Below are positions 1-10,625 of a stretch of 23,005 nt of DNA, piece by piece. Every line of letters starts with the position of its first letter. Position 1 is the stretch's first letter. The position numbers and the translations under genes are program-made. The stretch is from positions 422,223 through 445,227 of the forward strand of contig BJOX01000289.1 of the NCBI GenBank assembly GCA_009731375.1, read 5' to 3'. The notes under the pieces are model-generated. The model saw nothing but the letters and a program-made list of their open reading frames with translations, was not told where the DNA came from and made no database searches. The DNA is from Paulinella micropora (taxonomy: Eukaryota; Cercozoa; Imbricatea; Euglyphida).

Positions 1-433
1 CACTACTCTCGACGTCGGCCCACTTATGTCACCGCTGCAGCTGGCCCGGTAGTCCTCCGTCGCCACTACCCAGTGGTGTCCTGACAAATGGGAAAGGTTC
101 AGAGACTAGACGGGAGTGGGATCTTCCTGTGTGCGGGTAGGCACATAAGCAGGGAGATCTTAAGGTATAGTCCGGCCGCCGCGAAAGTGGTCGCCTTGGA
201 TGAAGCTCGAGGGTTGGTGTACCCCTCGGGCCCGAGCCTTGGCGGGGCACGTGATCACGGACACGTGTCTGGGTTGGTTCTACGGCCCTCTAGCCAGGGA
301 GGGTCGTAGAACCGTCAGACTGCACAAATTCGGGGCCTAGTGCCCATTCCCAGCCCGCTACCCAGTCGCCGATTGGCGGCGGGGTGGAATGGATGCCTAT
401 GTCTTCGGATATGCAGAGCTGATAGACCAAACA
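1..433. other. Low-copy island, no recognised gene
   Basis: Non-repetitive sequence of medium to high GC. Short open frames of 73 codons exist on both strands (88-309 on +, 29-250 on -), but neither has a recognisable domain and both have arbitrary-looking composition. Two CACGTG hexamers lie 14 bp apart (248-253 and 262-267). A strong hairpin sits at 276-313 and is listed separately. The island stops abruptly at the CTAT array. It could be the edge of a dispersed element or ordinary intergenic DNA. Confidence 0.6.
276..313. repeat. Hairpin, 15-bp arms
   Basis: The left arm at 276-290 starts GGTTCTACGG. The right arm at 299-313 ends CGTAGAACC. They pair over 15 bp with one G:T-type mismatch around an 8-nt loop (291-298). 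A 15-bp near-perfect stem in non-repetitive DNA is unlikely to be chance. It could be the end of a fold-back element or a structured RNA; nothing decides between them. Confidence 0.75.
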
Positions 434-664
<231 letters not shown>

Positions 665-690
665 CCAAACAGTGCAGAATCCAATAGCTA

Positions 691-863
691 AATAACATAA
701 CATAACATAGCATAACATAGCATAACATAACATAAAATAACATAACATAACATAACATAACATAAATAACAAAACATTCACATACCATAACATAACATAA
801 CATAACATAACATAACATAACATGACATAACACAACATAACATAACATAACATAACATAACAT
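691..863. repeat. (CATAA)n pentanucleotide array
   Basis: About 170 bp of CATAA units with occasional CATAG and CATAAA variants, one TAACAAAACATTCA interruption near 770 and one CATGA variant. It is the longest period-5 array in a window dominated by period 4, and it sits inside the switch from CTAT (left) to GATA (right). Confidence 0.95.
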
Positions 864-895
864 ACGATTGTGGACTAGAACAAGAATAGCAACTT

Positions 896-943
<48 letters not shown>

Positions 944-967
944 GATAGTCCACAAGAATAGCAACTT

Positions 968-972
<5 letters not shown>
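864..972 (+). repeat. Short direct repeat at array junctions
   Basis: The string AAGAATAGCAACTTAAGATA occurs at about 882 and again at about 954, 72 bp apart, each copy leading directly into a GATA array. The GTCCAC/TGGACTA context in front of the copies is only loosely similar. This is the first of several conserved cores embedded in microsatellite. Confidence 0.85.
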
Positions 973-1011
<39 letters not shown>

Positions 1012-1084
1012 GAGAGATAGATAGAGAGATAGATAGTAGGTAGGTAGGTAGGTAGGTAGGTAGGTAGGTAGGTAGGTAGGTAGG

Positions 1085-1136
<52 letters not shown>

Positions 1137-1173
1137 CTTCTGGTAAAAGTCCCACACGTGGTGTTTCTACTGT

Positions 1174-1215
<42 letters not shown>

Positions 1216-1233
1216 GGATGCAAAGATAGATAA

Positions 1234-1283
<50 letters not shown>
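897..1283. repeat. (GATA)n and (GGTA)n mosaic
   Basis: GATA blocks (897-943, 968-1036, 1084-1135, 1175-1283) are interleaved with a TAGG block (1036-1086). A low-copy spacer at 1136-1174 contains ACACGTGGTG. A second short impurity (GGATGCAAAG) lies near 1215. The array moves without a break into the TAGG-rich array on its right. Confidence 0.95.
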
Positions 1284-1288
<5 letters not shown>

Positions 1289-2921
1289 GTAGGTAGTAGG
1301 TAGGTAGGTAGGTAGCAGGAAGTTAGGTAGTAGGTAGGTAGGTAGTAGGTAGGTAGGTAGTAGATAGGTAGGTAGTAAGAAGGTAGGTAGTAGGTAGGTA
1401 GTAGGTAGGAAGGTAGGTAGTAGGAAAGGTAGGAAGTAGGAAGGTAGGTAGTAGGTAGGTAGGTAGTAGATAGGTAAGTAGGTAGGAAGGTAGGTAGTTA
1501 GGAAGGTAGGCAGTAGGAAGGTAGGTAGTAGGTAGGTAGGTAGTAGGTAGGTAGGTAGTAGGTAGGTAGGTAGTAGGTAGGTAGGTAGGTAGGAAGGTAG
1601 GTAGTAGGAAAGTAGGTAGTAGGAAGGTAGGTAGTAGGAAGGTAGGTAGTAAGAAGGCAGGTAGTAGGAAGGTAGGTAGGTAGGTAGGTAGTAGGTAGGT
1701 AGGTAGGTAGGAAGGTAGGTAGTAGGAAGGTAGGTAGGTAGGAAGGTAGGTAGTAGGAAGGTAGGTAGGTAGGAAGGTAGGTAGGTAGGAAGGTAGATAG
1801 TAGGAAGGTAGGTAGTAGGAAGGTAGGAAGGTAGATAGTAGGTAGGTAGGTAGTAGGAAGGTAGGTAGTAGGAAGGTAGGTAGGTAGGTAGGTAGTAGGA
1901 AGGTAGGTAGTAGATAGGTAGGTAGTAGATAGGTAGATAGTAGGAAGGTAGGTAGTAGGTAGGTAGGTAGTAGGTAGGTAGGTAGGAAGGTAGGTAGGAA
2001 GGTAGGTAGGAAGGTAGGTAGGTAGTAGGAAGGTAGGTAGGTAGGTAGGTAGGTAGGTAGGTAGGTAGTAGGAAGGTAGGTAGTAGGTAGGTAGGTAGTA
2101 GGTAGGTAGGTAGTAGGTAGGTAGGTAGTAGGAAGGTAGGTAGGTAGGTAGGTAGGTAGTAGGTAGGTAGGTAGTAGGTAGGTAGGTAGTAGGTAGATAG
2201 GTAGTATGTGGGTAGGTAGTAGGTAGGTAGGAAGGTAGGTAGGTAGGAAGGTAGGAAGGTAGGAAGGTAGGTAGGTAGGAAGGTAGGTGGTAGGAAGGTA
2301 GGTAGTAGGTAGGTAGGTAGTTAGGAAGGTAGGTAGGTAGGAAGGTAGGTAGGTAGGAAGGTAGGAGGTAGGAAGGTAGGTAGTAGGTAGGTAGTAGGTA
2401 GGAAGGTAGGTAGTAGGTAGGTAGGTAGTAGGTGGGTAGGTAGTAGGAAGGTAGGTAGTAGGTAGGTAGGTAGGTAGGTAGTAGGTAGGTAGGTAGGTAG
2501 GAAGGTAGGTAGTAGGTAGGTAGGTAGTAGGAAGGTAGATAGTAGGTAGGTAGGTAGTAGGACGGTAGGAAGTAGGTAGGTAGGTAGTAGGTAGGTAGGT
2601 AGTAGGTAGGTAGGTAGTAGGTAGGTAGGTAGTAGGTAGGTAGGTAGTAGGTAGGTAGGTAGGAAGGTAGGTAGGTAGGAAGGTAGGTAGGTAGGTAGGT
2701 AGGTAGGTAGGAAGGTAGGTAGTAGGTAGGTAGGTAGTAGGTAGGTAGGTAGTAGGAAGGTAGGTAGTAGGAAGGTAGGTAGTAGTAGGTAGGTAGGTAG
2801 TAGGTAGGTAGGTAGTAGGTAGGTAGGTAGTAGGTAGGTAGGTAGGTAGGAAGGTAGGTAGGTAGGAAGGTAGGTAGTAGGTAAGTAGGTAGTAGGTAGG
2901 TAGGTAGTAGGAAGCTAGGTT
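1284..2921. repeat. 1.6-kb TAGG/TAG/GAAG array, nearly C-free
   Basis: A long imperfect array built from GTAG, TAGG, AGTAGG and GAAG words. Extra TAG or GAAGG insertions break strict period 4. The + strand has almost no C, so the strand asymmetry is extreme. GGTAGGTAGGTAGG words could form two-tetrad G-quadruplexes. The minus strand is open over hundreds of codons (PTYL-type repeats) simply because CCTA repeats contain no stop; I do not call this a gene. Confidence 0.95.
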
Positions 2922-2954
2922 GGCAGAATATCTGTTTGTCTGTTTGTCTGTCTA

Positions 2955-3033
<79 letters not shown>

Positions 3034-3150
3034 GTATATACACACACACACACACATACATACATATATGTATATATATATAATATATATATATGTATAT
3101 ATATATGTATATTTATGTATATATATATATATATCAGTATTCATATGGAG
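2922..3150. repeat. TC, TA, CA and TATG simple tracts
   Basis: After a short unique sequence with TGTTTGTC repeats come (TC)n at about 2959-2989, (TA)n with TATG variants at 2988-3040, (CA)n at about 3040-3055, then TATATG-rich sequence to about 3134. Such TA tracts can extrude as cruciforms. Confidence 0.93.
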
Positions 3151-3207
3151 AAATTACTTATATAATACATATATGCATGCATACATAAGAATTTGACACC
3201 GTACATG

Positions 3208-3270
3208 GATACATACGTACTAATTTTATGAGTGTACGAGATACATACGTACTAATTTATGAGTGTACGA
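3208..3270 (+). repeat. Tandem duplication, 31-32 bp
   Basis: A 32-bp unit (3208-3239) beginning GATACATACGTACTAATT is followed directly by a 31-bp copy (3240-3270) that differs by one T in the TTTT run. A minimal two-copy minisatellite in otherwise unique sequence. Confidence 0.93.
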
Positions 3271-3291
3271 GGAGGGGTGAGCGAGAGGAGT

Positions 3292-3330
3292 GGGGGGGGG
3301 GGGGGGGGGGGGGGAAAAAAAAAAAAAAAA
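3292..3330. repeat. G23-A16 homopolymer pair at gap edge
   Basis: Twenty-three G (3292-3314) are followed by sixteen A (3315-3330) and then the N run. The sharp G-to-A change beside a gap may be a sequencing or assembly artefact; if real, the G run is a strong quadruplex candidate. Confidence 0.9.
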
Positions 3331-3618
3331 NNNNNNNNNNNNNNNNNNNNNNNNNNNNNNNNNNNNNNNNNNNNNNNNNNNNNNNNNNNNNNNNNNNNNN
3401 NNNNNNNNNNNNNNNNNNNNNNNNNNNNNNNNNNNNNNNNNNNNNNNNNNNNNNNNNNNNNNNNNNNNNNNNNNNNNNNNNNNNNNNNNNNNNNNNNNNN
3501 NNNNNNNNNNNNNNNNNNNNNNNNNNNNNNNNNNNNNNNNNNNNNNNNNNNNNNNNNNNNNNNNNNNNNNNNNNNNNNNNNNNNNNNNNNNNNNNNNNNN
3601 NNNNNNNNNNNNNNNNNN
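3331..3618. other. Assembly gap (288 N)
   Basis: Unknown sequence. The left edge is poly(A), the right edge is TACA array, so the array's left boundary is unknown. Confidence 0.99.
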
Positions 3619-5282
3619 ATACATGCGTACATACATACATACATACATGCGTACATACATACATATATACATGCGTACATACATACATACATACATACAT
3701 ACATACATACACATACATGCGTGCGTGCATACATACATACATACATACATACATGCGTACATACATGCGTACATACATACATACATACATGCATGCGTAC
3801 ATACACACATACATACATGCGTACATACATACATACATACATGCATACATACGTACATGCATACATACATACATACATGCGTACATACATAAATACATAC
3901 ATACATACATGCGTACATACATACATACATACATACATACATGCGTACATACATACATACATACATGCGTGCATACGTACATGCATACATGCGTACATAC
4001 ATACATACATACATGCGTACATAGATACATACATACATGCGTACATACATACATAAATACATACATACATACATGCGTACATACATACATACATACATGC
4101 GTACATACACACATAAATACATACATACATACATGCGTACATACATACATACATACATGCGTACATACATACATACATACATGCGTACATATATACATAA
4201 ATACATACATACATACATGCGTACATGCGTACATACATACATGCGTACATACATACATGAAGACATACATACATACATGCGTACATACATACATACATAC
4301 ATGCGTACATACATACATAAATACATACATACATACATGCGTACATACATACATACATGCGTACATACATACATAAATACATACATACATACATGCGTAC
4401 ATACATACAATACATACATACATACATGCGTACATACATACATACATACATGCGTACATACATACATAAATACATACATACATACATGCGTACATACATA
4501 AATACATACATACATACATGCGTACATACATACATACATACATACATGCGTACATACATACATACATACATACATACATACATACATACATGCGTACATA
4601 CATACATACATACATACATACATACATACATACATACATACATACATACATGCGTACATACATAAATACATACATACATAGATGCGTACATACATACATA
4701 CATACATGCGTACATACATACATAAATACATACATACATACATGCGTACATACATACATACATACATGCGTACATACATACATGCGTACATACATGCGTA
4801 CATACATATATATTATACTAACATGCGTACATACGTACATGCCTACATACGTACATGCATGCATGCGTACATACGTACATACATACATACGTGCATACAT
4901 GCATACATACATGCGTACATACATACATACATACATGCGTACATACATACATAAATACATACATACATACATGCGTACATACATACATACATACATGCGT
5001 ACATACATGCGTACATACATACATACATACATGCGTAAATACATACATAAATACATACATACATACATACATACATACATGCGTACATACATACATACAT
5101 ACATGCGTACATACATACATAAATACATACATGCGTACATACATACAGACATACATGCGTACATACATACATACATGCGTACATACATACATAAATACAT
5201 ACATACATACATGCGTACATAGATACATACATACATGCGTACATACATACATACATACATGCGTACATACGTACATGCATGG
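3619..5282. repeat. 1.66-kb TACA array with ATGCG higher-order pattern
   Basis: TACA units are punctuated by ATGCGTAC words, typically every 24 or 36 bp, and by ATAAATAC variants. A 60-bp super-unit (24-bp block plus 36-bp block with ATAAATAC) recurs, for example at about 4053 and 4113, and other spacings are often sums of these blocks. Near 4802-4900 the pattern degenerates and includes ATATATTATACTAA. Both strands are open in several frames (YIHT, CMYV) because neither strand of TACA contains a stop; no gene is supported. Confidence 0.95.
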
Positions 5283-5308
5283 ATACATAACGGTCCCACC
5301 GTATGTAT
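5283..5308. repeat. Hairpin at TACA-to-TGTA strand switch
   Basis: The left arm ATACATAACGGT (5283-5294) and right arm ACCGTATGTAT (5298-5308) pair with one bulged base around a CCC loop. To the left the array reads TACA; to the right it reads TGTA, its reverse complement. The hairpin is therefore the exact symmetry axis of a much larger inverted repeat. Confidence 0.9.
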
Positions 5309-5313
5309 GTATG

Positions 5314-5344
<31 letters not shown>

Positions 5345-5400
5345 TGTATGTAAGTAATGTATTGTATGTAATGTATGTAATGTATGTATGTTATGTATGT
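5299..5400. repeat. (TGTA)n array
   Basis: TGTA units, regular to about 5342 and then degenerating through TGTAA/ATGTAATG variants. This is the opposite orientation to 3619-5282. Confidence 0.93.
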
Positions 5401-5608
5401 ATATACCTATGTAAATGTATTTATGGCTGTATCTATGCATGTACGTACCAGCGTGTCTATATGTATATAGGTGTGCATGTATGGCGGCAGAGTATAAAAC
5501 ATGTATATACCTATGTAAATGTATTTATGGCTGTATCTATGCATGTATGTACTTGTCTGCATATATGTATATGGGTGTATGGCATACATGTTTAACTCTT
5601 CCGCCATA
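5401..5608 (+). repeat. 104-bp tandem dimer
   Basis: The string ATATACCTATGTAAATGTAT starts both at 5401 and at 5505. Identity stays near-perfect for about 44 bp, then declines through GTACGTACC/GTATGTACT and TATATGTATA sections. Copy 1 ends with GGCGGCAGAGTATAAAAC, copy 2 with an AACTCTTCCGCCATACA segment. AACTCTTCC and GCCATACA recur near 5965-6000. Confidence 0.9.
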
Positions 5609-5612
5609 CATA

Positions 5613-5614
5613 CA

Positions 5615-5699
<85 letters not shown>

Positions 5700-5749
5700 C
5701 ATCTGTCTATCTGTCTGTCTGTCTGTCTATCTATCTATCCATCTGTCTA

Positions 5750-5781
<32 letters not shown>

Positions 5782-5782
5782 C

Positions 5783-5869
<87 letters not shown>

Positions 5870-5871
5870 CA
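5613..5871. repeat. (CTAT)n / (CTGT)n array
   Basis: Mainly CTAT with two blocks where CTGT replaces CTAT (about 5702-5727 and 5742-5767). The two blocks look like a copied 40-bp segment beginning ATCCATCTGTCTATCTGTC. Confidence 0.95.
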
Positions 5872-6000
5872 CACCTATATGCATTTTTACAGGCTGGTAC
5901 ATATGTATGTATAGATACAGCCATGATAAATTTATATAGATATATACATTATTACGTACATGTAAAACTCTTCCCCACGTCCGTAGTTCCAATCGCCATA
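5872..6000. other. Low-copy spacer
   Basis: AT-rich sequence without a gene. It ends with an AACTCTTCC...GCCATACACC segment that resembles the end of the 104-bp dimer and leads into the first unit of the AGGCCT satellite. Confidence 0.6.
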
Positions 6001-6620
6001 CACCAAGGTAGGCCTCCTTGCATCAAACCTAAGATTACGTATGTATGTATGTATGCATGTCTGTATGTATGTATGTATGTATTCTATATGCCAAGGTTGG
6101 CCTCCTTGCATCAAACCTAACATTACGTATGTATGTATGTATGTATGTATGTATGTATGCCAAAGTAGGCCTCCTTGCATCAAACCTAACATGTATGCAT
6201 GTATGTATGTATGTATGTATGTATGTATGTGTGCATGTCGCCATACACTAAGGTAGGCCTCCTTGCATCAAACCTAACATTAGGTATGTCTGTCTGTCTG
6301 TATGTATGTATGTATGTATCTATATGCCAAAGTAGGCCTCCTTGCATCAAACCTAACATTATGTATGTATGTATGTATGTATGTATGTATCTATATGCCA
6401 AAGTAGGCCTCCTTGCATCAACCTAACATTATGTATGTATGTATGCATGTATGTGAGTATGTATGTATGTATGTATGTGTGTATGTATCTATATGCCAAA
6501 GTAGGCCCCTTTGCATCAAACCCAACATGTATGCATGCATGTATGTATGTATGTATGTATGTATGTATGTATGTATCTATATTCCAAAGTAGGTCTCCTT
6601 GCATCACCTTAACATATAAG
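6001..6620 (+). repeat. Eight-unit satellite, AGGCCT core plus TGTA tail
   Basis: Each unit has a conserved core of about 30 bp (CCAAAGTAGGCCTCC, then TTGCATCAAACCTAACAT) followed by a variable TGTA run. Cores start near 6003, 6091, 6160, 6248, 6327, 6398, 6496 and 6584, 69-98 bp apart. AGGCCT is intact in six units; the second carries TGGCCT, units seven and eight carry AGGCCC and AGGTCT. Length differences lie almost entirely in the TGTA tails. A ninth partial core (GTAGGCCTCCTTGCAT) occurs alone near 6889. Confidence 0.96.
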
Positions 6621-6735
6621 TATGTATGTTTTTTCGCAAATACTGTTATATATATATACATATATATATATATGTATATATATATGCATATATATATAAA
6701 TATATATATATATACTTGCCAATTGTAGGAACATA
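6621..6735. repeat. TA/TATG tract
   Basis: Alternating TA with TATG and TAAATA variants around a short unique string (TGCCAATTGTAGGAAC). Confidence 0.9.
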
Positions 6736-6866
6736 TACATACACACACACATATATACATACATACATACATACATACATAAATACATACATACAGAACA
6801 AGTGGGAAGCATGTATGTATGTATGTATGTATGTATGTATGTATGCATGTATGTATGTATGTATGT
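6736..6866. repeat. TACA-to-TGTA inverted array pair
   Basis: A TACA/CACA run (about 6737-6795) is followed by the 14-bp spacer GAACAAGTGGGAAG and then a TGTA run (about 6810-6866). This repeats on a small scale the strand switch seen at 5283-5308, but without a hairpin at the axis. Confidence 0.9.
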
Positions 6867-6901
6867 GTTTTGATCTACATACACCTATGTAGGCCTCCTT
6901 G

Positions 6902-6936
6902 CATATATGAATGTATGGATGAGAGAGAAGGAGAGG

Positions 6937-7002
<66 letters not shown>

Positions 7003-7069
7003 ACTCACCCAGATGGAGAGAGAGAGAGAGATGAATACATATATGAATGTATGGATGAGAGAGGAGAGA

Positions 7070-7105
<36 letters not shown>

Positions 7106-7116
7106 CTCACCAAGAT
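6902..7116 (+). repeat. Duplicated module: core, (GA)n, ACTCACC
   Basis: CATATATGAATGTATGGATG starts at about 6902 and again at 7038. Each copy leads into a GAGA tract and ends in an ACTCACC(C/A)AGAT sequence (about 7001 and 7105). The module length differs because the GA tract differs. Confidence 0.9.
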
Positions 7117-7132
7117 AGATAGATAGATAGAC

Positions 7133-7179
<47 letters not shown>

Positions 7180-7271
7180 ATAGATAGAATAGATAGAATA
7201 GATAGAATAGATAGAATAGAGAATAGATTCAATAGATATGAATGCATGGAAAACGCGCATCATGTGCTTCC

Positions 7272-7344
<73 letters not shown>

Positions 7345-7361
7345 GTAGGTAGGTAGGTAGG

Positions 7362-7417
<56 letters not shown>

Positions 7418-7418
7418 C

Positions 7419-7476
<58 letters not shown>

Positions 7477-7507
7477 TCAAATAAATAGTCCGATAGATAG
7501 ATAGATA
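7113..7507. repeat. GATA array with 9-bp and GGTA variants
   Basis: GATA runs to about 7179, then a period-9 section with about five AGAATAGAT units to 7216, then a 43-bp spacer containing CATGGAAAACGCGCATCATG. GATA resumes at 7273, contains a GGTA block (7344-7363), and the first copy of the GTCAAATAAATAGTCC spacer lies at 7476-7491. Confidence 0.95.
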
Positions 7508-7704
7508 TGTTTAATCTATGGGCGTGGCTTAGCTTGAAAAGCCATGGCCTCCTATACTACCCCCGGACAAGAACTTTCAGCACCGGCCAAGCTGCTCACC
7601 AACCACTGTCTCGCTGTGGTTGGTGTCTGTGCCCAGTTCAAGCCGAAAGGTAGCCGAGCCCTTTTGAACTATACGGGACAACACTAGAACACTCCCCAGG
7701 AGCG
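7508..7704. other. Low-copy island, cut by a gap
   Basis: About 197 bp of medium-GC sequence without a recognisable gene, starting ATGTTTAATCTATGGGCGTG. That start resembles the start of the island at 16411 (ATGTTTAGTCTAGGAGCGT), and a weaker similarity continues for about 30 bp (CTTAGC/CATAGC, GCCAT, TCCTA). Both follow a TAGATAT array end. They may be diverged copies of one element; the right end here is lost in the gap. Confidence 0.6.
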
Positions 7705-8040
7705 NNNNNNNNNNNNNNNNNNNNNNNNNNNNNNNNNNNNNNNNNNNNNNNNNNNNNNNNNNNNNNNNNNNNNNNNNNNNNNNNNNNNNNNNNNNNNNNN
7801 NNNNNNNNNNNNNNNNNNNNNNNNNNNNNNNNNNNNNNNNNNNNNNNNNNNNNNNNNNNNNNNNNNNNNNNNNNNNNNNNNNNNNNNNNNNNNNNNNNNN
7901 NNNNNNNNNNNNNNNNNNNNNNNNNNNNNNNNNNNNNNNNNNNNNNNNNNNNNNNNNNNNNNNNNNNNNNNNNNNNNNNNNNNNNNNNNNNNNNNNNNNN
8001 NNNNNNNNNNNNNNNNNNNNNNNNNNNNNNNNNNNNNNNN
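7705..8040. other. Assembly gap (336 N)
   Basis: Unknown sequence between the low-copy island and a GATA array. Confidence 0.99.
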
Positions 8041-8107
<67 letters not shown>

Positions 8108-8114
8108 ATGGATG

Positions 8115-8175
<61 letters not shown>

Positions 8176-8198
8176 GCAAATAAATAGTCCGATAGATG

Positions 8199-8255
<57 letters not shown>

Positions 8256-8276
8256 TCAAATAAATAGTCCGATAGA
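8041..8276. repeat. GATA array with 16-bp spacers
   Basis: GATA runs with occasional GGAT variants, carrying spacer copies at 8175-8190 (GGCAAATAAATAGTCC) and 8255-8270 (GTCAAATAAATAGTCC), 80 bp apart. Confidence 0.96.
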
Positions 8277-8410
8277 TGAGATATCGACTAATGTCAGAAA
8301 AAGGAGCTTCTGATTTCGTCAACCAAGGAAGTCTGTGGGTAAAGTATTAACCCGATGCCCAGCTAAGCCGTGATGTTTGCACGGAAGGGACTGATACAGG
8401 CGATACCAAA
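8271..8410 (+). repeat. Dispersed repeat, copy A (truncated by gap)
   Basis: This 140-bp segment from GATAGATGAGATATCGAC to GGCGATACCAAA matches 21721-21860 with no substitution that I can find and only two single-A length differences, in the AAAAA run near 8299 and the TAAAG near 8341. Same orientation, 13.4 kb apart, both preceded by GATA arrays. In the second copy the sequence continues for about 360 bp; here it is cut by a 27-N gap and then GATA array. Confidence 0.95.
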
Positions 8411-8437
8411 NNNNNNNNNNNNNNNNNNNNNNNNNNN
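8411..8437. other. Assembly gap (27 N)
   Basis: It interrupts dispersed repeat copy A. From the other copy one would expect CCTCCCTAGTACCAGG next, but the flank after the gap is GATA array, so the gap size or the join may be wrong. Confidence 0.97.
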
Positions 8438-8453
8438 GATAGATAGATAGATG

Positions 8454-8496
<43 letters not shown>

Positions 8497-8505
8497 GGAT
8501 GGATG

Positions 8506-8578
<73 letters not shown>

Positions 8579-8605
8579 GCAAATAAATAGTCCGATAGAT
8601 GGATG

Positions 8606-8642
<37 letters not shown>

Positions 8643-8665
8643 TCAAATAAATAGTCCGATAGATG

Positions 8666-8715
<50 letters not shown>

Positions 8716-8737
8716 CAGATAGTCAAATAAACAGTCC

Positions 8738-8792
<55 letters not shown>

Positions 8793-8821
8793 GGATGGAT
8801 GGATGGATAGATAGATAGATG

Positions 8822-8866
<45 letters not shown>

Positions 8867-8885
8867 ATAAATAGTCCGATAGATG

Positions 8886-8935
<50 letters not shown>

Positions 8936-8957
8936 CAGATAGTCAAATAAATCGTCC

Positions 8958-9002
<45 letters not shown>

Positions 9003-9016
9003 GAAGGATAGATAAA
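8438..9016 (+). repeat. GATA higher-order array, 80-bp period
   Basis: GATA units with GGAT variants carry five further copies of the 16-bp spacer: 8578, 8642, 8722, 8862 and 8942. Spacings are 64, 80, 140 and 80 bp; the 80-bp interval also separates 8175 and 8255. Spacer variants are AACAGTCC (8722), GATAAATAAATAGTCC (8862) and ATCGTCC (8942). Each is followed by GATAGATG or GATAGATA. Block duplication explains this better than single-unit slippage. Confidence 0.95.
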
Positions 9017-9017
9017 T

Positions 9018-9715
<698 letters not shown>

Positions 9716-9720
<5 letters not shown>

Positions 9721-9958
9721 CGTACGTGTACGTACGTGTACTTACGTGTACGGTACGGTACGGTACGGTACCATACGTTACGTTACGTTACGTTACGTTA
9801 CGTGCGTACGTACGTACGTACGTGTACGTACGTGTACGTACGTACGGTTCGTACGGTTCGTACGTACCGACGTACGTACGTACGTACGTACGTACGTACG
9901 TACGGTTCGTACGTACGTACGTACCGTAGTACGTACGTACACGTATGTACGTATGTAT
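9716..9958. repeat. CpG-rich ACGT/TACG array
   Basis: A drift of repeat units is visible left to right: TGCG, TACG with GTGTACG, CGGTA pentamers (about 9750-9770), CGTTA pentamers (about 9776-9800), then TACG with CGGTTCGTA inserts. TACG/ACGT units are self-complementary, so the whole tract can fold on itself. It has far more CpG than the rest of the window. Confidence 0.94.
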
Positions 9959-10050
9959 GTATGTATGTATGTATGTATGTATGTATGTATGTATGTATGT
10001 ATGTATGTATGTATGTACGTGTGTATGTATGTATGTATGTATGTATGTAT
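9951..10050. repeat. (TGTA)n array
   Basis: Regular ATGT units with one TACGTGTG interruption at about 10015. It follows the ACGT array without a break, as if CpG-to-TpG change converts one into the other. Confidence 0.95.
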
Positions 10051-10091
10051 GTTCTTCCTGTCTCTTTCAATCATACATTTCATATATGTCT

Positions 10092-10116
10092 TATCTATCT
10101 TATGTATCTTATCTAT

Positions 10117-10214
<98 letters not shown>

Positions 10215-10269
10215 CTGCCTCTGCCTCTGTCTCTCTCTCTCCCCCCCCCCCCCCCCCCCCCCCCCCCCC
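10092..10269. repeat. CTAT array, CT tract and C29 at gap edge
   Basis: CTAT units (about 10092-10214) pass into CTCTGC and CT repeats (to 10240) and then 29 C (10241-10269) up to the N run. On the other strand this is poly(G), like the tract at 3292. Confidence 0.95.
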
Positions 10270-10601
10270 NNNNNNNNNNNNNNNNNNNNNNNNNNNNNNN
10301 NNNNNNNNNNNNNNNNNNNNNNNNNNNNNNNNNNNNNNNNNNNNNNNNNNNNNNNNNNNNNNNNNNNNNNNNNNNNNNNNNNNNNNNNNNNNNNNNNNNN
10401 NNNNNNNNNNNNNNNNNNNNNNNNNNNNNNNNNNNNNNNNNNNNNNNNNNNNNNNNNNNNNNNNNNNNNNNNNNNNNNNNNNNNNNNNNNNNNNNNNNNN
10501 NNNNNNNNNNNNNNNNNNNNNNNNNNNNNNNNNNNNNNNNNNNNNNNNNNNNNNNNNNNNNNNNNNNNNNNNNNNNNNNNNNNNNNNNNNNNNNNNNNNN
10601 N
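10270..10601. other. Assembly gap (332 N)
   Basis: CTAT plus poly(C) on the left and GATA on the right, so the gap hides another switch of strand orientation. Confidence 0.99.
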
Positions 10602-10625
10602 AGATAGATAGATAGATAGATAGAT

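Noticed and set aside
248-268. Paired CACGTG boxes as a promoter
   Set aside because: Two hexamers alone, with no gene downstream, are not enough to call a regulatory site.
1284-2921. Telomeric array
   Set aside because: TAGG/TAG words do not match TTAGGG, TTTAGGG or other common telomere units, and the array is internal with sequence on both sides.
1498-3144. 548-codon minus frame of PTYL repeats
   Set aside because: It results from stop-free CCTA repeats and TA/CA tracts; no domain, no codon bias other than the repeat.
3226-5440. Open frames of CMYV/YIHT repeats up to 727 codons on both strands
   Set aside because: Neither strand of a TACA/TGTA array contains a stop. The frames overlap in all phases and run across an assembly gap.
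6001-6620. CRISPR-like array (conserved 30-bp repeats with spacers)
   Set aside because: The spacers are all TGTA microsatellite of varying length, not unique sequence, and there are no cas genes; the setting is eukaryotic.
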